DNA from: Christiangramia bathymodioli
Lineage (GTDB): Bacteria > Bacteroidota > Bacteroidia > Flavobacteriales > Flavobacteriaceae
Length of the DNA: 64,000 nucleotides
NCBI GenBank assembly: GCA_009735695.1
Contig: SRSL01000002.1
Location: 1-64,000 of the forward strand
Reading direction: 5' to 3'
Shown in pieces: positions 33,807 through 42,805 of the stretch. Within the stretch, counting starts at the first letter, position 1; each line of letters starts with the position of its first letter. The position numbers were made by a program, and so were the translations under genes. A model generated the notes under the pieces. That model was not told the DNA's origin. It worked only from the letters and a program-made list of their open reading frames with translations, and searched no databases.

Positions 33807-34685
33807 TTACAAAGATTGTGCCGTGATAAAAGTTGTGATTTTGTTAATTACCTCTTTATTACCAAGGATTCTGCGGTGTCCAAGTCCATTAGTGATCATG
33901 ATTTCACTGTTGGGCAGTGCATCATGAATTTCATACGCATCTTTTACATCTACGTCAACATCCTGCTCATCATGGATGACCAGGGTAGGAACCTGGACTC
34001 CTTTAGCTGAAACCGCTCCTGAATAGTCATCCATATCCTGGCCGAATTTTTCATCCAGGTAATTCTTCATTCTCCTGGCAACTTCCTGGCTCATCTGCAT
34101 ATTTTCAGCAAAATCGCGGGTTATTTTAGTCACGTTGTTCGCAGTTCCAATTATGATCAGTTTTTCGGTTTTAAGGCCATCAGAGATTGCCCTAAGGGAA
34201 GACATTCCCCCAAGCGAATGCCCTATCACCGCATCAAATGGCCCGTATTTTTCATTCAGGTAATGAACGCTCTTAATAAAGAAAGGCATCATGCTTATCT
34301 TTCCGGGAGCTTCACCATGAGCGGGAGCATCAAAACTGATTGTTGAATAGCCTTCCTTTTTTAAAGCTTTGGCTATTTTGGACAACTGGGTGCCCCGGCC
34401 GCTCCAGCCGTGTACCAGTAAAATTCGCTTCTCACTTTTTCCATACTCATAGATAACGATCTCACGATCTATAGAAGGAACCTGTTCTTTCCTGATGCTG
34501 GATTCTTCGAACATTTCCCGTTCTCTTTCCGGCAACCTGTATTTAAATGGTGTTAGGAATAAACGTGCCGCGAACCGGCTGGCCACGAAAGGTGAAACTT
34601 TGGATAGAAATCGTGATATTTTTAAGATATAACCCGGTACCAGCAATTGCTGAACAGGCAGTTTATCTTTGGTTTCTTTAGTCAT
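33807..34685 (-). CDS. Alpha/beta hydrolase
   Basis: A 292-residue cytosolic or peripheral hydrolase. The oxyanion motif LLVHGWSGRG, nucleophile elbow VIGHSLGGMSS and a late histidine in GLGHRRIL make a complete Ser-His triad; the acid is probably in 'VIHDEQDVDVD'. The N-terminal 50 residues carry a hydrophobic stretch that may associate with the membrane. Substrate unknown. It is the first gene of an operon with two msrB genes and a lipoprotein; a -7-like box TAATTTTG lies on the minus strand at 34717-34724. Confidence 0.86.
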   Translation of the reverse strand: MTKETKDKLPVQQLLVPGYILKISRFLSKVSPFVASRFAARLFLTPFKYRLPEREREMFEESSIRKEQVPSIDREIVIYEYGKSEKRILLVHGWSGRGTQLSKIAKALKKEGYSTISFDAPAHGEAPGKISMMPFFIKSVHYLNEKYGPFDAVIGHSLGGMSSLRAISDGLKTEKLIIIGTANNVTKITRDFAENMQMSQEVARRMKNYLDEKFGQDMDDYSGAVSAKGVQVPTLVIHDEQDVDVDVKDAYEIHDALPNSEIMITNGLGHRRILGNKEVINKITTFITAQSL

Positions 34686-34873
34686 TTTTTAAGAATTCAG
34701 GCGATCTTGAGCCTGGCAAAATTAGAAATTCTCAATGATTCTTTGGCTGCCTGAAACCAGATAAAATCAAGATTGGTACCGTTTTTGGGTAAATCTTAAC
34801 TGTTAAATCCTACTTAAACACAAATGGACGGGTATTTAGCTTTTGTAATTTTAACCACCTAAACCCAATAAAT

Positions 34874-35695
34874 ATGAAACTTAAAAATTTATTTATAGCT
34901 TTTGGAATACTGATCTTAGTGGTTGCCTGTAAGTCGAATCCCTTTACAGGTGAAAAAGATCTGAACTTTGTAAGCAATGAACAATTGTTTCCTGCTTCCT
35001 TTGAACAATATAATCAATTCCTATCCGAAGCGGAGGTAATTAGGAACACAGAAGAATCCAGGGCGGTGAAGCAAATAGGTAATGAAATTGTAAATGCTGC
35101 CGAAAGATATTTGAATGCGAATGGTCACCAGGGCTTTATGAAGGACTTTGAATGGGAATTCAACCTTGTGAAAAATGACCAGGCTAACGCCTTTGCCATG
35201 CCTGGAGGTAAGGTGGTAGTGTTTTCAGGAATACTGGATATCGCCAAGACCAAAAGTGGCCTGGCTACCGTTATGGCTCACGAGATCGCTCACGCACTTG
35301 CAGACCACGGTGCACAACGTATGAGTGCAGCCCAGTTGCAACAGGTTGGTGGCGCGGTTGTAGGTGTTGCTGCCAGCGGAAGAAGTGAAAGCACACAACA
35401 GATCATAGCCCAGGCTTATGGATTAGGTACAACGGTAGGAGGGATGTTACCTTTTAGCCGAAGCCATGAAGCGGAAGCAGATCGTATAGGACTTACCATG
35501 ATGGCCATAGCCGGTTATGATCCGGATGAAGCTGCTGAACTTTGGAAAAGAATGCAGCAGAACAGCGGGGGACAGGCGCCACCAGAATTTCTGAGCACTC
35601 ACCCTTCTAACCAGACAAGGATCAATAATCTTCAGAAGTGGGCTCCAGAAGCAAAAGCTGAAGCTCGAAAATATGGAGTGACCAGTTTCAAATAA
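34874..35695 (+). CDS. M48 family zinc metallopeptidase lipoprotein
   Basis: A 273-residue lipoprotein (LVVAC, Cys19) of the peptidase family M48. The zinc motif HEIAH is at 136-140 with the third ligand in EAEADRIGL near residue 197; all active residues are present. Relatives such as LoiP/BepA degrade or help assemble outer-membrane proteins, so a quality-control role in the periplasm is likely. The nested sequence 'MPGGKVVVFSGIL' is typical of the family. Monocistronic with terminator. Confidence 0.92.
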   Translation: MKLKNLFIAFGILILVVACKSNPFTGEKDLNFVSNEQLFPASFEQYNQFLSEAEVIRNTEESRAVKQIGNEIVNAAERYLNANGHQGFMKDFEWEFNLVKNDQANAFAMPGGKVVVFSGILDIAKTKSGLATVMAHEIAHALADHGAQRMSAAQLQQVGGAVVGVAASGRSESTQQIIAQAYGLGTTVGGMLPFSRSHEAEADRIGLTMMAIAGYDPDEAAELWKRMQQNSGGQAPPEFLSTHPSNQTRINNLQKWAPEAKAEARKYGVTSFK

Positions 35696-35718
35696 GGAAT
35701 TCAAAAAATATAAATGGG

Positions 35719-35745
35719 AAAGCCACTGTATTCAGTGGCTTTTTC
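35719..35745 (+). terminator. Terminator of the M48 peptidase gene
   Basis: AAAGCCACTG pairs with CAGTGGCTTT around TATT, followed by T residues. Confidence 0.9.
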
Positions 35746-35757
35746 TATTTTTAGGGA

Positions 35758-37083
35758 ATGAAGAAACTGCCAAAAGGAAGTAAAAAGCTTATCACTGCCT
35801 GGGCTTTTTACGATTGGGCCAATTCGGTTTATAGTCTGGTAATTAGCTCTGCTATCTTTCCTATTTTTTATGGAGCCCTTACCATTCTGAAAGACGAGAA
35901 CGGAAAGGTTTTAGATGATACGGTTCACTTTCTAGGCTATGATTTTAATAATGATGCCTTGATTAGCTATGTGACAGCCCTGGCATTTCTGGTGGTTAGC
36001 TTTCTTAGTCCCTTCCTTTCTGGTATCGCCGATTATGTGGGTAATAAAAAGAATTTCCTCAAATTCTTTTGTTACCTCGGAGCTATATCCTGTATAGGTT
36101 TGTTCTGGTTTAACCTGGAGACACTTTGGTTTGGACTGCTTTGTTATTTTCTTGCACTGATAGGCTTCTGGGCCAGCCTGGTCTTTTATAATTCCTATCT
36201 CCCTGATATCGCCTATCCCGAACAGCAGGATAAGGCGAGTGCCAAAGGCTTTTCTCTTGGGTATATCGGGAGTGTGATCCTGTTGGTGATCTGTCTCATT
36301 ATGATCCTGTACCATGATCTATTCGGTTTTGAAAGCGAGGGGCTGCCAACCCGTATTTCTTTTGTGCTCACCGGGATCTGGTGGATTGGTTTCAGCCAGT
36401 ATACCTATTACTATCTGCCTAAAGGAAATAAAAAATCCGGATTAACCCGGAATATACTTTTTAATGGATTTCGTGAACTAAAAGGGATCTGGGAAGCTTT
36501 AAAAGAGAATAAAGTCCTTAAAAGATATCTTGGAGCTTTCTTCGTCTATAGCATGGCGGTACAAACCATTATGCTGGTAGCCACCTATTTTGGTATCGAA
36601 GAATTAGACTGGGGGCAGCAGGATTCTACTTTTGGACTGATAATAAGCATACTTCTCATTCAACTTGTGGCGATCGTGGGTGCTACTTTAACCTCACGGC
36701 TGGCCATTAAATATGGGAATATCAAGATCCTGATCTTTATCAATCTTATCTGGATCGCCATATGTGGATACGCCTATTTTATCACTACACCATTTCAGTT
36801 CTATTTTGCAGCTGCTTCGGTTGGGCTGGTGATGGGAGGGATTCAGTCCTTATCCCGTTCTACCTATTCTAAAATGCTTCCTCCCGATGCAGTTGATACA
36901 GCGAGTTACTTCAGTTTTTATGATGTTTTCGAAAAGATCGGGATCGTGATAGGAATGTTCCTGTATGGCTTGGTTGCCCAGCTTACTGGCAGCATCCGAA
37001 ATTCGATTTTGTTCCTGGTGATCTTTTTTATCGCTGGCGTATTGTTGCTTCTAAGAGTTCCAAGAGTTGTAAAATCGGCATAA
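35758..37083 (+). CDS. MFS transporter, UMF1/Atg22-like
   Basis: A 441-residue inner-membrane protein with about twelve hydrophobic helices. The opening 'ITAWAFYDWANSVYSLVI' is the signature of the UMF1 (Atg22-like) branch of the major facilitator superfamily; 'GGIQSLSRSTYSKMLPP' is the conserved loop in the second half. Fungal Atg22 exports amino acids from the vacuole; bacterial members are uncharacterised, so the substrate is unknown. It starts 12 nt after the preceding terminator and ends in a bidirectional terminator. Confidence 0.9.
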   Translation: MKKLPKGSKKLITAWAFYDWANSVYSLVISSAIFPIFYGALTILKDENGKVLDDTVHFLGYDFNNDALISYVTALAFLVVSFLSPFLSGIADYVGNKKNFLKFFCYLGAISCIGLFWFNLETLWFGLLCYFLALIGFWASLVFYNSYLPDIAYPEQQDKASAKGFSLGYIGSVILLVICLIMILYHDLFGFESEGLPTRISFVLTGIWWIGFSQYTYYYLPKGNKKSGLTRNILFNGFRELKGIWEALKENKVLKRYLGAFFVYSMAVQTIMLVATYFGIEELDWGQQDSTFGLIISILLIQLVAIVGATLTSRLAIKYGNIKILIFINLIWIAICGYAYFITTPFQFYFAAASVGLVMGGIQSLSRSTYSKMLPPDAVDTASYFSFYDVFEKIGIVIGMFLYGLVAQLTGSIRNSILFLVIFFIAGVLLLLRVPRVVKSA

Positions 37084-37117
37084 AAAAACCACGCTAAAGC
37101 GTGGTTAATTTTTTAGT
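37081..37117. terminator. Bidirectional terminator between the MFS gene and the head-GIN gene
   Basis: AACCACGC (37087-37094) pairs with GCGTGGTT (37099-37106). It has T residues on the plus side and A7 on the other, so it can stop transcription from both convergent genes. Confidence 0.88.
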
Positions 37118-37127
37118 AGTTTTTTTC

Positions 37128-37853
37128 TTAGTTGGAAGAAACTCGTCCAGAGCCGTAGGTCTTGAAATCCTGTTTTTCAGGGCTTCCTTTAAAGTTGATA
37201 TCCCCGGAACCAGCTACAGAAGCCTTCAAAGAATTTTTCGCATGTACGCGAATGTCTCCAGAACCCGCAACACTTGCTTTTACATCCTGAGCTTCCAGTT
37301 CATAGGCCTTGAAATCTCCACTACCGGTCACTGTGCAATCGAAATACTGGCTTCTACCAGCCAGTTCAATATCTCCAGAACCAGTAACGATTCCTTCCAG
37401 GTCTTCTACCTCAAGCTTCAGAACCATGTCGCCCGAGCCGGTAACTTCAACCTTTAGATCAGATCCTTTCAATACATCTCTGTTCCACATTTCTCCAGAC
37501 CCGGTAACCGACAGTCTGGAAAGACTCTCAAAAGGAACGGTGATCTTTACCTCTTTGGTTGGGTTTAGGTTTACACCTTTCTCGGTGGTGATCTTTAATA
37601 CGCCGTTCTTTACTTCGGTTACTATGTATTTCTGCAAATTACTTTCGGCCGCTATTTTAAGATTTCCTTCTTTTCCAGAAACCAATTCAACATTAAACGA
37701 TCCTACTAATTTGACTTCGTCATAAGAATCGGTGGTGCGGGATTTGGTTTGCATATCTCTGTTACCTTTCACTTTTTCTGATCGCCACCATTGTGCGTTT
37801 GCTGTGGTTACGGTGATGAACAGGGCGGCGAGGATTAAGATTGATTTTTTCAT
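37128..37853 (-). CDS. Head-GIN domain (DUF2807) secreted protein
   Basis: A 241-residue secreted protein (signal ending TTANAQ). From about residue 45 on it is a parallel beta-helix-like repeat region with many VTGSGD/VAGSGD turns, spaced about 19-20 residues apart, which is the hallmark of the DUF2807 'head GIN' family. It probably stays at the cell surface as an autoadhesin-like protein. It is the last gene of the sigma factor operon, 24 nt after the DUF4097-like gene, and may be a target of that sigma factor. Confidence 0.88.
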   Translation of the reverse strand: MKKSILILAALFITVTTANAQWWRSEKVKGNRDMQTKSRTTDSYDEVKLVGSFNVELVSGKEGNLKIAAESNLQKYIVTEVKNGVLKITTEKGVNLNPTKEVKITVPFESLSRLSVTGSGEMWNRDVLKGSDLKVEVTGSGDMVLKLEVEDLEGIVTGSGDIELAGRSQYFDCTVTGSGDFKAYELEAQDVKASVAGSGDIRVHAKNSLKASVAGSGDINFKGSPEKQDFKTYGSGRVSSN

Positions 37854-37877
37854 TGTTTTACATTTTAAGATTGATGA

Positions 37878-38999
37878 TTATTGTTTTGAAAATTGAACGT
37901 TTCCGTAGCTGGTATTGATGTTAAAGGCTGCTGCGTTTCCTCCAGATCCATAAGTACCTGAAATATTCTTGCTGGTATTGCCCTGGTTGCTTTTTTCCAG
38001 GTTTAGACCCTCCGTTCCCTTAATGCTTCCGTAAGAGGTCTTCACGTCGAATCTAAAGTTCATCTCGTTGTCATAACCAAGCTTCACACCGGCATAATCT
38101 GTATTTATATTTATATTCCTGGCTCCCTTGATCACCTTTCCTATGGATAGGGATCCGTAATCCAGAGTCAGGTCTGCCGAGGTGAACAACCTGTTGATCT
38201 TAGTAGTGAGATAATCCCCATTTCCAATAAGTACCTTTACCTTATCGATTTCCACGCTTCCGTAGTCGCAATTGAACTCCAGCTTTGACACCTTCATGAT
38301 CTTGGAATCGGTATAATCAGCATTAACAATAAGGTTTTCCGCTTCTTCGATCAGGTAGTCAGAATAATCGGCATTCACTTCGGCATTGGTAACATACTCC
38401 ACGCGGCTGTTTCGGGTATAATCGAAATTCAGGTAATTAGAGCGACCTCTTAGTTCACCAATATCGATCTTTCCATAATCACAGCTGATCTTTGCATTTC
38501 CGGTGGATTTATCAATATAGATTCCGCCGTAATCATTATCGATGTCCAGGTTGTTGCTTTCAGGAGCACGAATTATGTAATTTACCTCCATGTTCACGTT
38601 ATTGAACCCGCTGAAGATCTCTTTCCACCAGGATTTTTCTTCTTTTGAAAACCGGGTACGAGCACTCACTCCAGATGAGGTTTGATTAAATTCTACATTG
38701 ATGTCTTCCAGTTTTTCTTCAACCTTTTCCTCATCGTCTCCATTGGTCTTAATAATCACTTCAATGACCACGCGATTCTGATCCCAGGTCGTGATATCTA
38801 CATTTCCATAACTGTTTTTGATGCTAAGATCTGAATTCGCATTCACCTGGAACTCTTTTTTGAGTTTCTTTTCCCTGGTGTGTTTGCCTTCCAGTTCAGA
38901 AACTTCCATGATTCCGGGTTTTCCCGTAATGCTGTTAAAGGAAGGGATGCCGGGGGCCAGCACCGCAAAAAGGATGATACTAGATAATATTGCTTTCAT
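37878..38999 (-). CDS. DUF4097-like beta-helix surface protein
   Basis: A 373-residue secreted protein (signal ending APGIPS). The body consists of short repeats built around DYG or DY turns (NDYGGIYI, CDYGKIDI, NADYSDYLI, NCDYGSVEI, LDYGSLSI, NTDYAGVKL, TSYGSIKG), about 18-22 residues apart, which suggests a single-stranded right-handed beta helix as in DUF4097. The start overlaps the anti-sigma candidate by 20 nt. Its companion DUF2807 protein has the same kind of fold with GSGD turns instead. Confidence 0.83.
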   Translation of the reverse strand: MKAILSSIILFAVLAPGIPSFNSITGKPGIMEVSELEGKHTREKKLKKEFQVNANSDLSIKNSYGNVDITTWDQNRVVIEVIIKTNGDDEEKVEEKLEDINVEFNQTSSGVSARTRFSKEEKSWWKEIFSGFNNVNMEVNYIIRAPESNNLDIDNDYGGIYIDKSTGNAKISCDYGKIDIGELRGRSNYLNFDYTRNSRVEYVTNAEVNADYSDYLIEEAENLIVNADYTDSKIMKVSKLEFNCDYGSVEIDKVKVLIGNGDYLTTKINRLFTSADLTLDYGSLSIGKVIKGARNININTDYAGVKLGYDNEMNFRFDVKTSYGSIKGTEGLNLEKSNQGNTSKNISGTYGSGGNAAAFNINTSYGNVQFSKQ

Positions 39000-39540
39000 G
39001 ATTTTGAGTCTTTAGTGTTTTAATATTTTCGATTTGAGAAAGTACGTTGTTCAAAAGGTCGATGCGTTGCTGGAAATTCTGAATCATCGCATGAATTACC
39101 CGGTTGTCTTTACCGCTATCGGCCAGATCTTTCTTCAGGCTTTCATATTCGCTCTCCAGTTTTTCCATCTGGGTAAGGGCATCATTGATAATTGCTTCGG
39201 TTTCAGGAGACTTTTCGGCTTTAAGAGCGTTCAGTTCCCGGCTTATCAGCCCCGTGTAAAATTCCTGGGTTTGTTTCATTTCAGGAGAGATACTGGCCAG
39301 GTCGGCTGATTTCGCATTCAGGTTGGTTCCAAACACTTCGCCTAATAATAGAAAGGCTACAAGGAAACTCGCTGCGATTCCCATAGCTGGCAGCCATAGC
39401 TTACGAACCCTGCCTTTTTCCACAGGCTGTTCCTGCTGGCGATCCAGTTTTTTGAAGAATCGCTCTCTGTGGCCAGAGTGAGGTTCCTGGATGTCAAAAT
39501 CAAGTCCCTCAAAAATGCTATCAAAGTCATTATTTTTCAT
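38980..39540 (-). CDS. Putative membrane-bound anti-sigma factor
   Basis: A 186-residue protein with a cytosolic N-terminus (about 1-45), one transmembrane helix (about 48-67, LPAMGIAASFLVAFLLL) and a periplasmic coiled coil (about 95-180). No HxxxCxxC zinc motif is present, so it is not a ZAS-type factor. The assignment rests on the topology and on an 11-nt overlap with the ECF sigma gene upstream. The periplasmic coiled coil could sense envelope stress. It overlaps the next gene by 20 nt. Confidence 0.72.
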   Translation of the reverse strand: MKNNDFDSIFEGLDFDIQEPHSGHRERFFKKLDRQQEQPVEKGRVRKLWLPAMGIAASFLVAFLLLGEVFGTNLNAKSADLASISPEMKQTQEFYTGLISRELNALKAEKSPETEAIINDALTQMEKLESEYESLKKDLADSGKDNRVIHAMIQNFQQRIDLLNNVLSQIENIKTLKTQNHESNII

Positions 39541-40090
39541 GATGCTCCAATTTTTTTCTTAAACTTTCTTTTGCCCTGGAAATCATCGTTCTGCAGTTGG
39601 CATAAGAAATATTCATTATTTCACAAATTTCCTCGTAGTCGTAGCCCTCAATTAGGTGCAGTGTAAGCCCGAGTCGATAATTCTCTTTAAGTGATTTAAT
39701 CCCGTTGAGGATCTTTTTCACTCTGGCTGAATTCTCATCGTTCTCGTCCAGAACTACCCCGTCATGATCGGCTTCATGTTTAAGCTCATCGTTATAACTC
39801 ACTTCACCCAGTCTGTCCATTTTGCGATAGGCGGTAAGACTTTCGTTTACCACGATCCTTTTTAACCAGGCTCCAAAGGTGGAGGTTTCGTTGAAACTGT
39901 CGATCTTTGTAAAGGCGCTTAAAAAAGCCTCCTGCATCGCATCTTCAGCTTCTGCCGAATGACCGGTTATTCTAAAAGCGGTATTATACATCGCCTTATA
40001 ATAGCGGTCATAGATTTCCATTTGAGCTCGCTGTTCGCCATGACGGCAACGTTCTACCAGGTCTTTAATATGTGTGATGGTTGGTGTCAA
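39530..40090 (-). CDS. ECF-type RNA polymerase sigma factor
   Basis: A 186-residue sigma-70 family protein of the extracytoplasmic function class. Region 2 spans about 25-95 (YNTAFRITGHSAEAEDAMQEAFLSAF), and region 4 spans about 125-180 with the helix-turn-helix 'EGYDYEEICEIMNISYANCR'. It first gene of a tightly overlapped four-gene operon (sigma, anti-sigma candidate, DUF4097-like, DUF2807). Such arrangements usually control their own operon in response to envelope stress. The ATG at 40090 is the first in frame and gives a normal N-terminus. Confidence 0.92.
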   Translation of the reverse strand: MTPTITHIKDLVERCRHGEQRAQMEIYDRYYKAMYNTAFRITGHSAEAEDAMQEAFLSAFTKIDSFNETSTFGAWLKRIVVNESLTAYRKMDRLGEVSYNDELKHEADHDGVVLDENDENSARVKKILNGIKSLKENYRLGLTLHLIEGYDYEEICEIMNISYANCRTMISRAKESLRKKLEHHEK

Positions 40091-40299
40091 TTAAAACTTG
40101 GTTTCTGTAATAAAGATGAAGCAGATTTCACTTTGTTACACTTTTGAAAAAATAATTTAAAAAAGCATGGCATAAGAATTGAGTATTTGAAATAGAAAAT
40201 CTAAAATAATAAAGAAGCCCTTACTAATCAGGCTTTTCAAATAACTTGTCAAAATCTGGAAAGTTTGGTTTTGATGACAGTTTGACTTACAATATAACT

Positions 40300-42750
40300 A
40301 TGGCGAAAACGAAATTTATGAATATTGACAGTTTGTCATTGCAGGGAATCGATGAGGATGCTGAATTAATTCCTTTAATGACTCCTGAAGATGAAGAGGA
40401 AATAAATAAGGAAAATCTACCAGAAACCCTTCCTATTCTTCCTTTAAGGAACACGGTACTGTTCCCAGGGGTGGTGATCCCTATCACAGCTGGGCGCGAT
40501 GCCTCTATTAAATTGATCAATGAAGCGAATAATGGCAGCAAGATCATTGGAGTGGTTTCCCAGAAAGATGAGGAAGTTGAAAATCCGTCGGCCAAGGATA
40601 TCAATAAAGTTGGTGTGGTGGCCAGGATTCTTAGGGTTTTGAAAATGCCAGATGGTAACACCACCGTGATCATCCAGGGTAAAAAGAGGTTCCAGATTAC
40701 GCAGGTAATGACCGAAGAGCCTTATATGAATGCGACTGTGGCTGAAATTCCTGAAAACAGACCCGAAAAGGGCAATGCAGAATTCAGCGCTATCATCGAG
40801 TCTATCAAGGATCTCGCCCTGCAGATCATTAAAGGCAGCCCGAATATCCCTTCGGAAGCATCTTTTGCGATCAAAAATATTGAAAGCAATTCGTTCCTGA
40901 TCAATTTTGTCTCTTCCAACATGAGCTTAAGTGTGGATGAAAAGCAGAAATTGCTAGAGATGAACGACCTGAAGGAGCGCGCACTTGCTACGCTGAAGCA
41001 TATGAATACCGAGAACCAGAAACTGGAGTTGAAGAACGATATCCAGAGCAAGGTTCAAAGCGATATGAGCCAGCAGCAGCGAGAGTATTTCCTTCACCAG
41101 CAGTTAAAGACTATACAGGAAGAACTGGGTGGTGTTTCTCATGAAGGAGAGATCGAGGAACTCAGAATTCGAGCTAAGGATAAAAAATGGGATGAGAACA
41201 TCCAGCAGCATTTTGAAAAGGAACTTTCCAAGATGCAGCGAATGAATCCACAGGTTGCCGAATATTCCATTCAAAGGAATTATTTAGACCTGTTCCTGGA
41301 TCTTCCGTGGAATGAATTCAGCAAGGATAAATTCGATCTTAAAAGAGCGAAGCGAATTCTGGACCGCGATCACTACGGGCTTGATGATGTAAAAAGAAGG
41401 ATCATCGAATATCTGGCAGTTTTGAAATTGCGTAACGATATGAAGTCGCCCATTCTTTGTCTTTATGGACCTCCGGGAGTTGGTAAGACCTCTTTGGGGC
41501 GTTCTATAGCCGAAGCTTTGGGTAGAGAATATGTTCGAATTTCTTTGGGAGGACTACGTGATGAGGCAGAAATCCGCGGGCATAGGAAAACTTATATCGG
41601 TGCCATGCCGGGTAGGATCATTCAGAGTTTAAAGAAAGCTGGAACCAGCAACCCGGTTTTTGTGCTGGACGAGATCGATAAGTTAAGCATTGGTAATGCC
41701 GGAGATCCCTCTTCAGCCTTACTCGAAGTGCTGGATCCAGAGCAGAACAGCGAATTCCATGATAATTTCCTGGAAATGGGCTTCGACCTTTCCAAGGTGA
41801 TGTTCATTGCGACCTGTAACTCATTAAGCAGTATTCAGCCTGCATTGAGAGACAGGATGGAGATCATCAACGTGACCGGCTACACCATCGAGGAAAAGGT
41901 GCAGATCGCGAAAAGGCACTTACTTCCGAAGCAATTGGAAGAGCATGGGCTAAATTCTGAACACCTGAAAATTGGTAAAAAGCAGCTCGAAAAGATCGTG
42001 GAGGGCTACACCAGGGAATCTGGAGTTCGTGGCCTTGAAAAACAGATCGCAAAGGTGGTGCGATATGCAGCCAAAAATATCGCGATGGAAGAAGAATACA
42101 ACATTAAGATCTCTAATGAAGATATCCTCGAGATCCTGGGTAGTCCGAAAATGGAACGGGATAAATACGAGAATAACGAGGTTGCCGGAGTGGTTACCGG
42201 ACTTGCCTGGACAAGTGTTGGTGGAGATATCCTGTTTATCGAATCTATTCTTTCTAAAGGTAAGGGTAATCTTAGCATAACTGGTAACCTTGGAAAAGTG
42301 ATGAAAGAGTCGGCTACCATTGCCATGGAATATATCAAGGCAAATGCTGAAAGACTGGGGATCATACCTTCGATTTTTGATCAATATAATGTACATATTC
42401 ACGTGCCGGAAGGAGCAACTCCAAAGGATGGTCCTAGTGCAGGGATCACCATGCTAACTTCGCTGGTTTCTCTCTTTACTCAAAAGAAGGTGAAGAAGAG
42501 TATAGCCATGACCGGTGAGATCACATTAAGAGGCAAAGTGCTTCCGGTTGGAGGAATTAAAGAAAAGATCCTGGCGGCCAAAAGAGCGAGGATTAAAGAG
42601 ATCATCCTTTGCGAGGATAACAAGCGTGATATCGAAGAGATCAAGGAAGAATACCTTCAGGGGCTTACTTTTCATTACGTAAAGGAAATGAGCGAGGTGA
42701 TCGATATCGCTATTCTGGATGAAAAAGTGAAATACGCTAAGGAATTATAG
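40300..42750 (+). CDS. lon: Endopeptidase La (Lon protease)
   Basis: An ATP-dependent serine protease of 816 residues when started at the ATG at 40300; the longer frame begins at a TTG at 40246 with no family support. The LON substrate-binding domain ([19 protein letters not shown]) is followed by a helical region, the AAA+ module (Walker [12 protein letters not shown], Walker [11 protein letters not shown]) and the protease domain with catalytic Ser in DGPSAGITM and Lys in [10 protein letters not shown]. All active residues are present. It degrades misfolded and regulatory proteins. The terminator overlaps the end of the convergent GH26-like gene. Confidence 0.95.
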   Translation: MAKTKFMNIDSLSLQGIDEDAELIPLMTPEDEEEINKENLPETLPILPLRNTVLFPGVVIPITAGRDASIKLINEANNGSKIIGVVSQKDEEVENPSAKDINKVGVVARILRVLKMPDGNTTVIIQGKKRFQITQVMTEEPYMNATVAEIPENRPEKGNAEFSAIIESIKDLALQIIKGSPNIPSEASFAIKNIESNSFLINFVSSNMSLSVDEKQKLLEMNDLKERALATLKHMNTENQKLELKNDIQSKVQSDMSQQQREYFLHQQLKTIQEELGGVSHEGEIEELRIRAKDKKWDENIQQHFEKELSKMQRMNPQVAEYSIQRNYLDLFLDLPWNEFSKDKFDLKRAKRILDRDHYGLDDVKRRIIEYLAVLKLRNDMKSPILCLYGPPGVGKTSLGRSIAEALGREYVRISLGGLRDEAEIRGHRKTYIGAMPGRIIQSLKKAGTSNPVFVLDEIDKLSIGNAGDPSSALLEVLDPEQNSEFHDNFLEMGFDLSKVMFIATCNSLSSIQPALRDRMEIINVTGYTIEEKVQIAKRHLLPKQLEEHGLNSEHLKIGKKQLEKIVEGYTRESGVRGLEKQIAKVVRYAAKNIAMEEEYNIKISNEDILEILGSPKMERDKYENNEVAGVVTGLAWTSVGGDILFIESILSKGKGNLSITGNLGKVMKESATIAMEYIKANAERLGIIPSIFDQYNVHIHVPEGATPKDGPSAGITMLTSLVSLFTQKKVKKSIAMTGEITLRGKVLPVGGIKEKILAAKRARIKEIILCEDNKRDIEEIKEEYLQGLTFHYVKEMSEVIDIAILDEKVKYAKEL

Positions 42751-42772
42751 AATTTTATAAAGGATTATATGG

Positions 42773-42805
42773 AAGCACGGGTTTTTAGGATCCGTGCTTT
42801 TTTTT
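42773..42805 (+). terminator. Terminator of lon, overlapping the 3' end of the GH26-like gene
   Basis: AAGCACGG (42773-42780) pairs with CCGTGCTT (42792-42799) and is followed by a run of T. The descending arm and T tract are also the last codons of the minus-strand gene that ends at 42785. Confidence 0.88.

Noticed and set aside
40246-40299. Longer N-terminus of Lon beginning at TTG
   Set aside because: The extra 18 residues have no resemblance to the family, and an ATG at 40300 is followed by an ordinary N-terminus.
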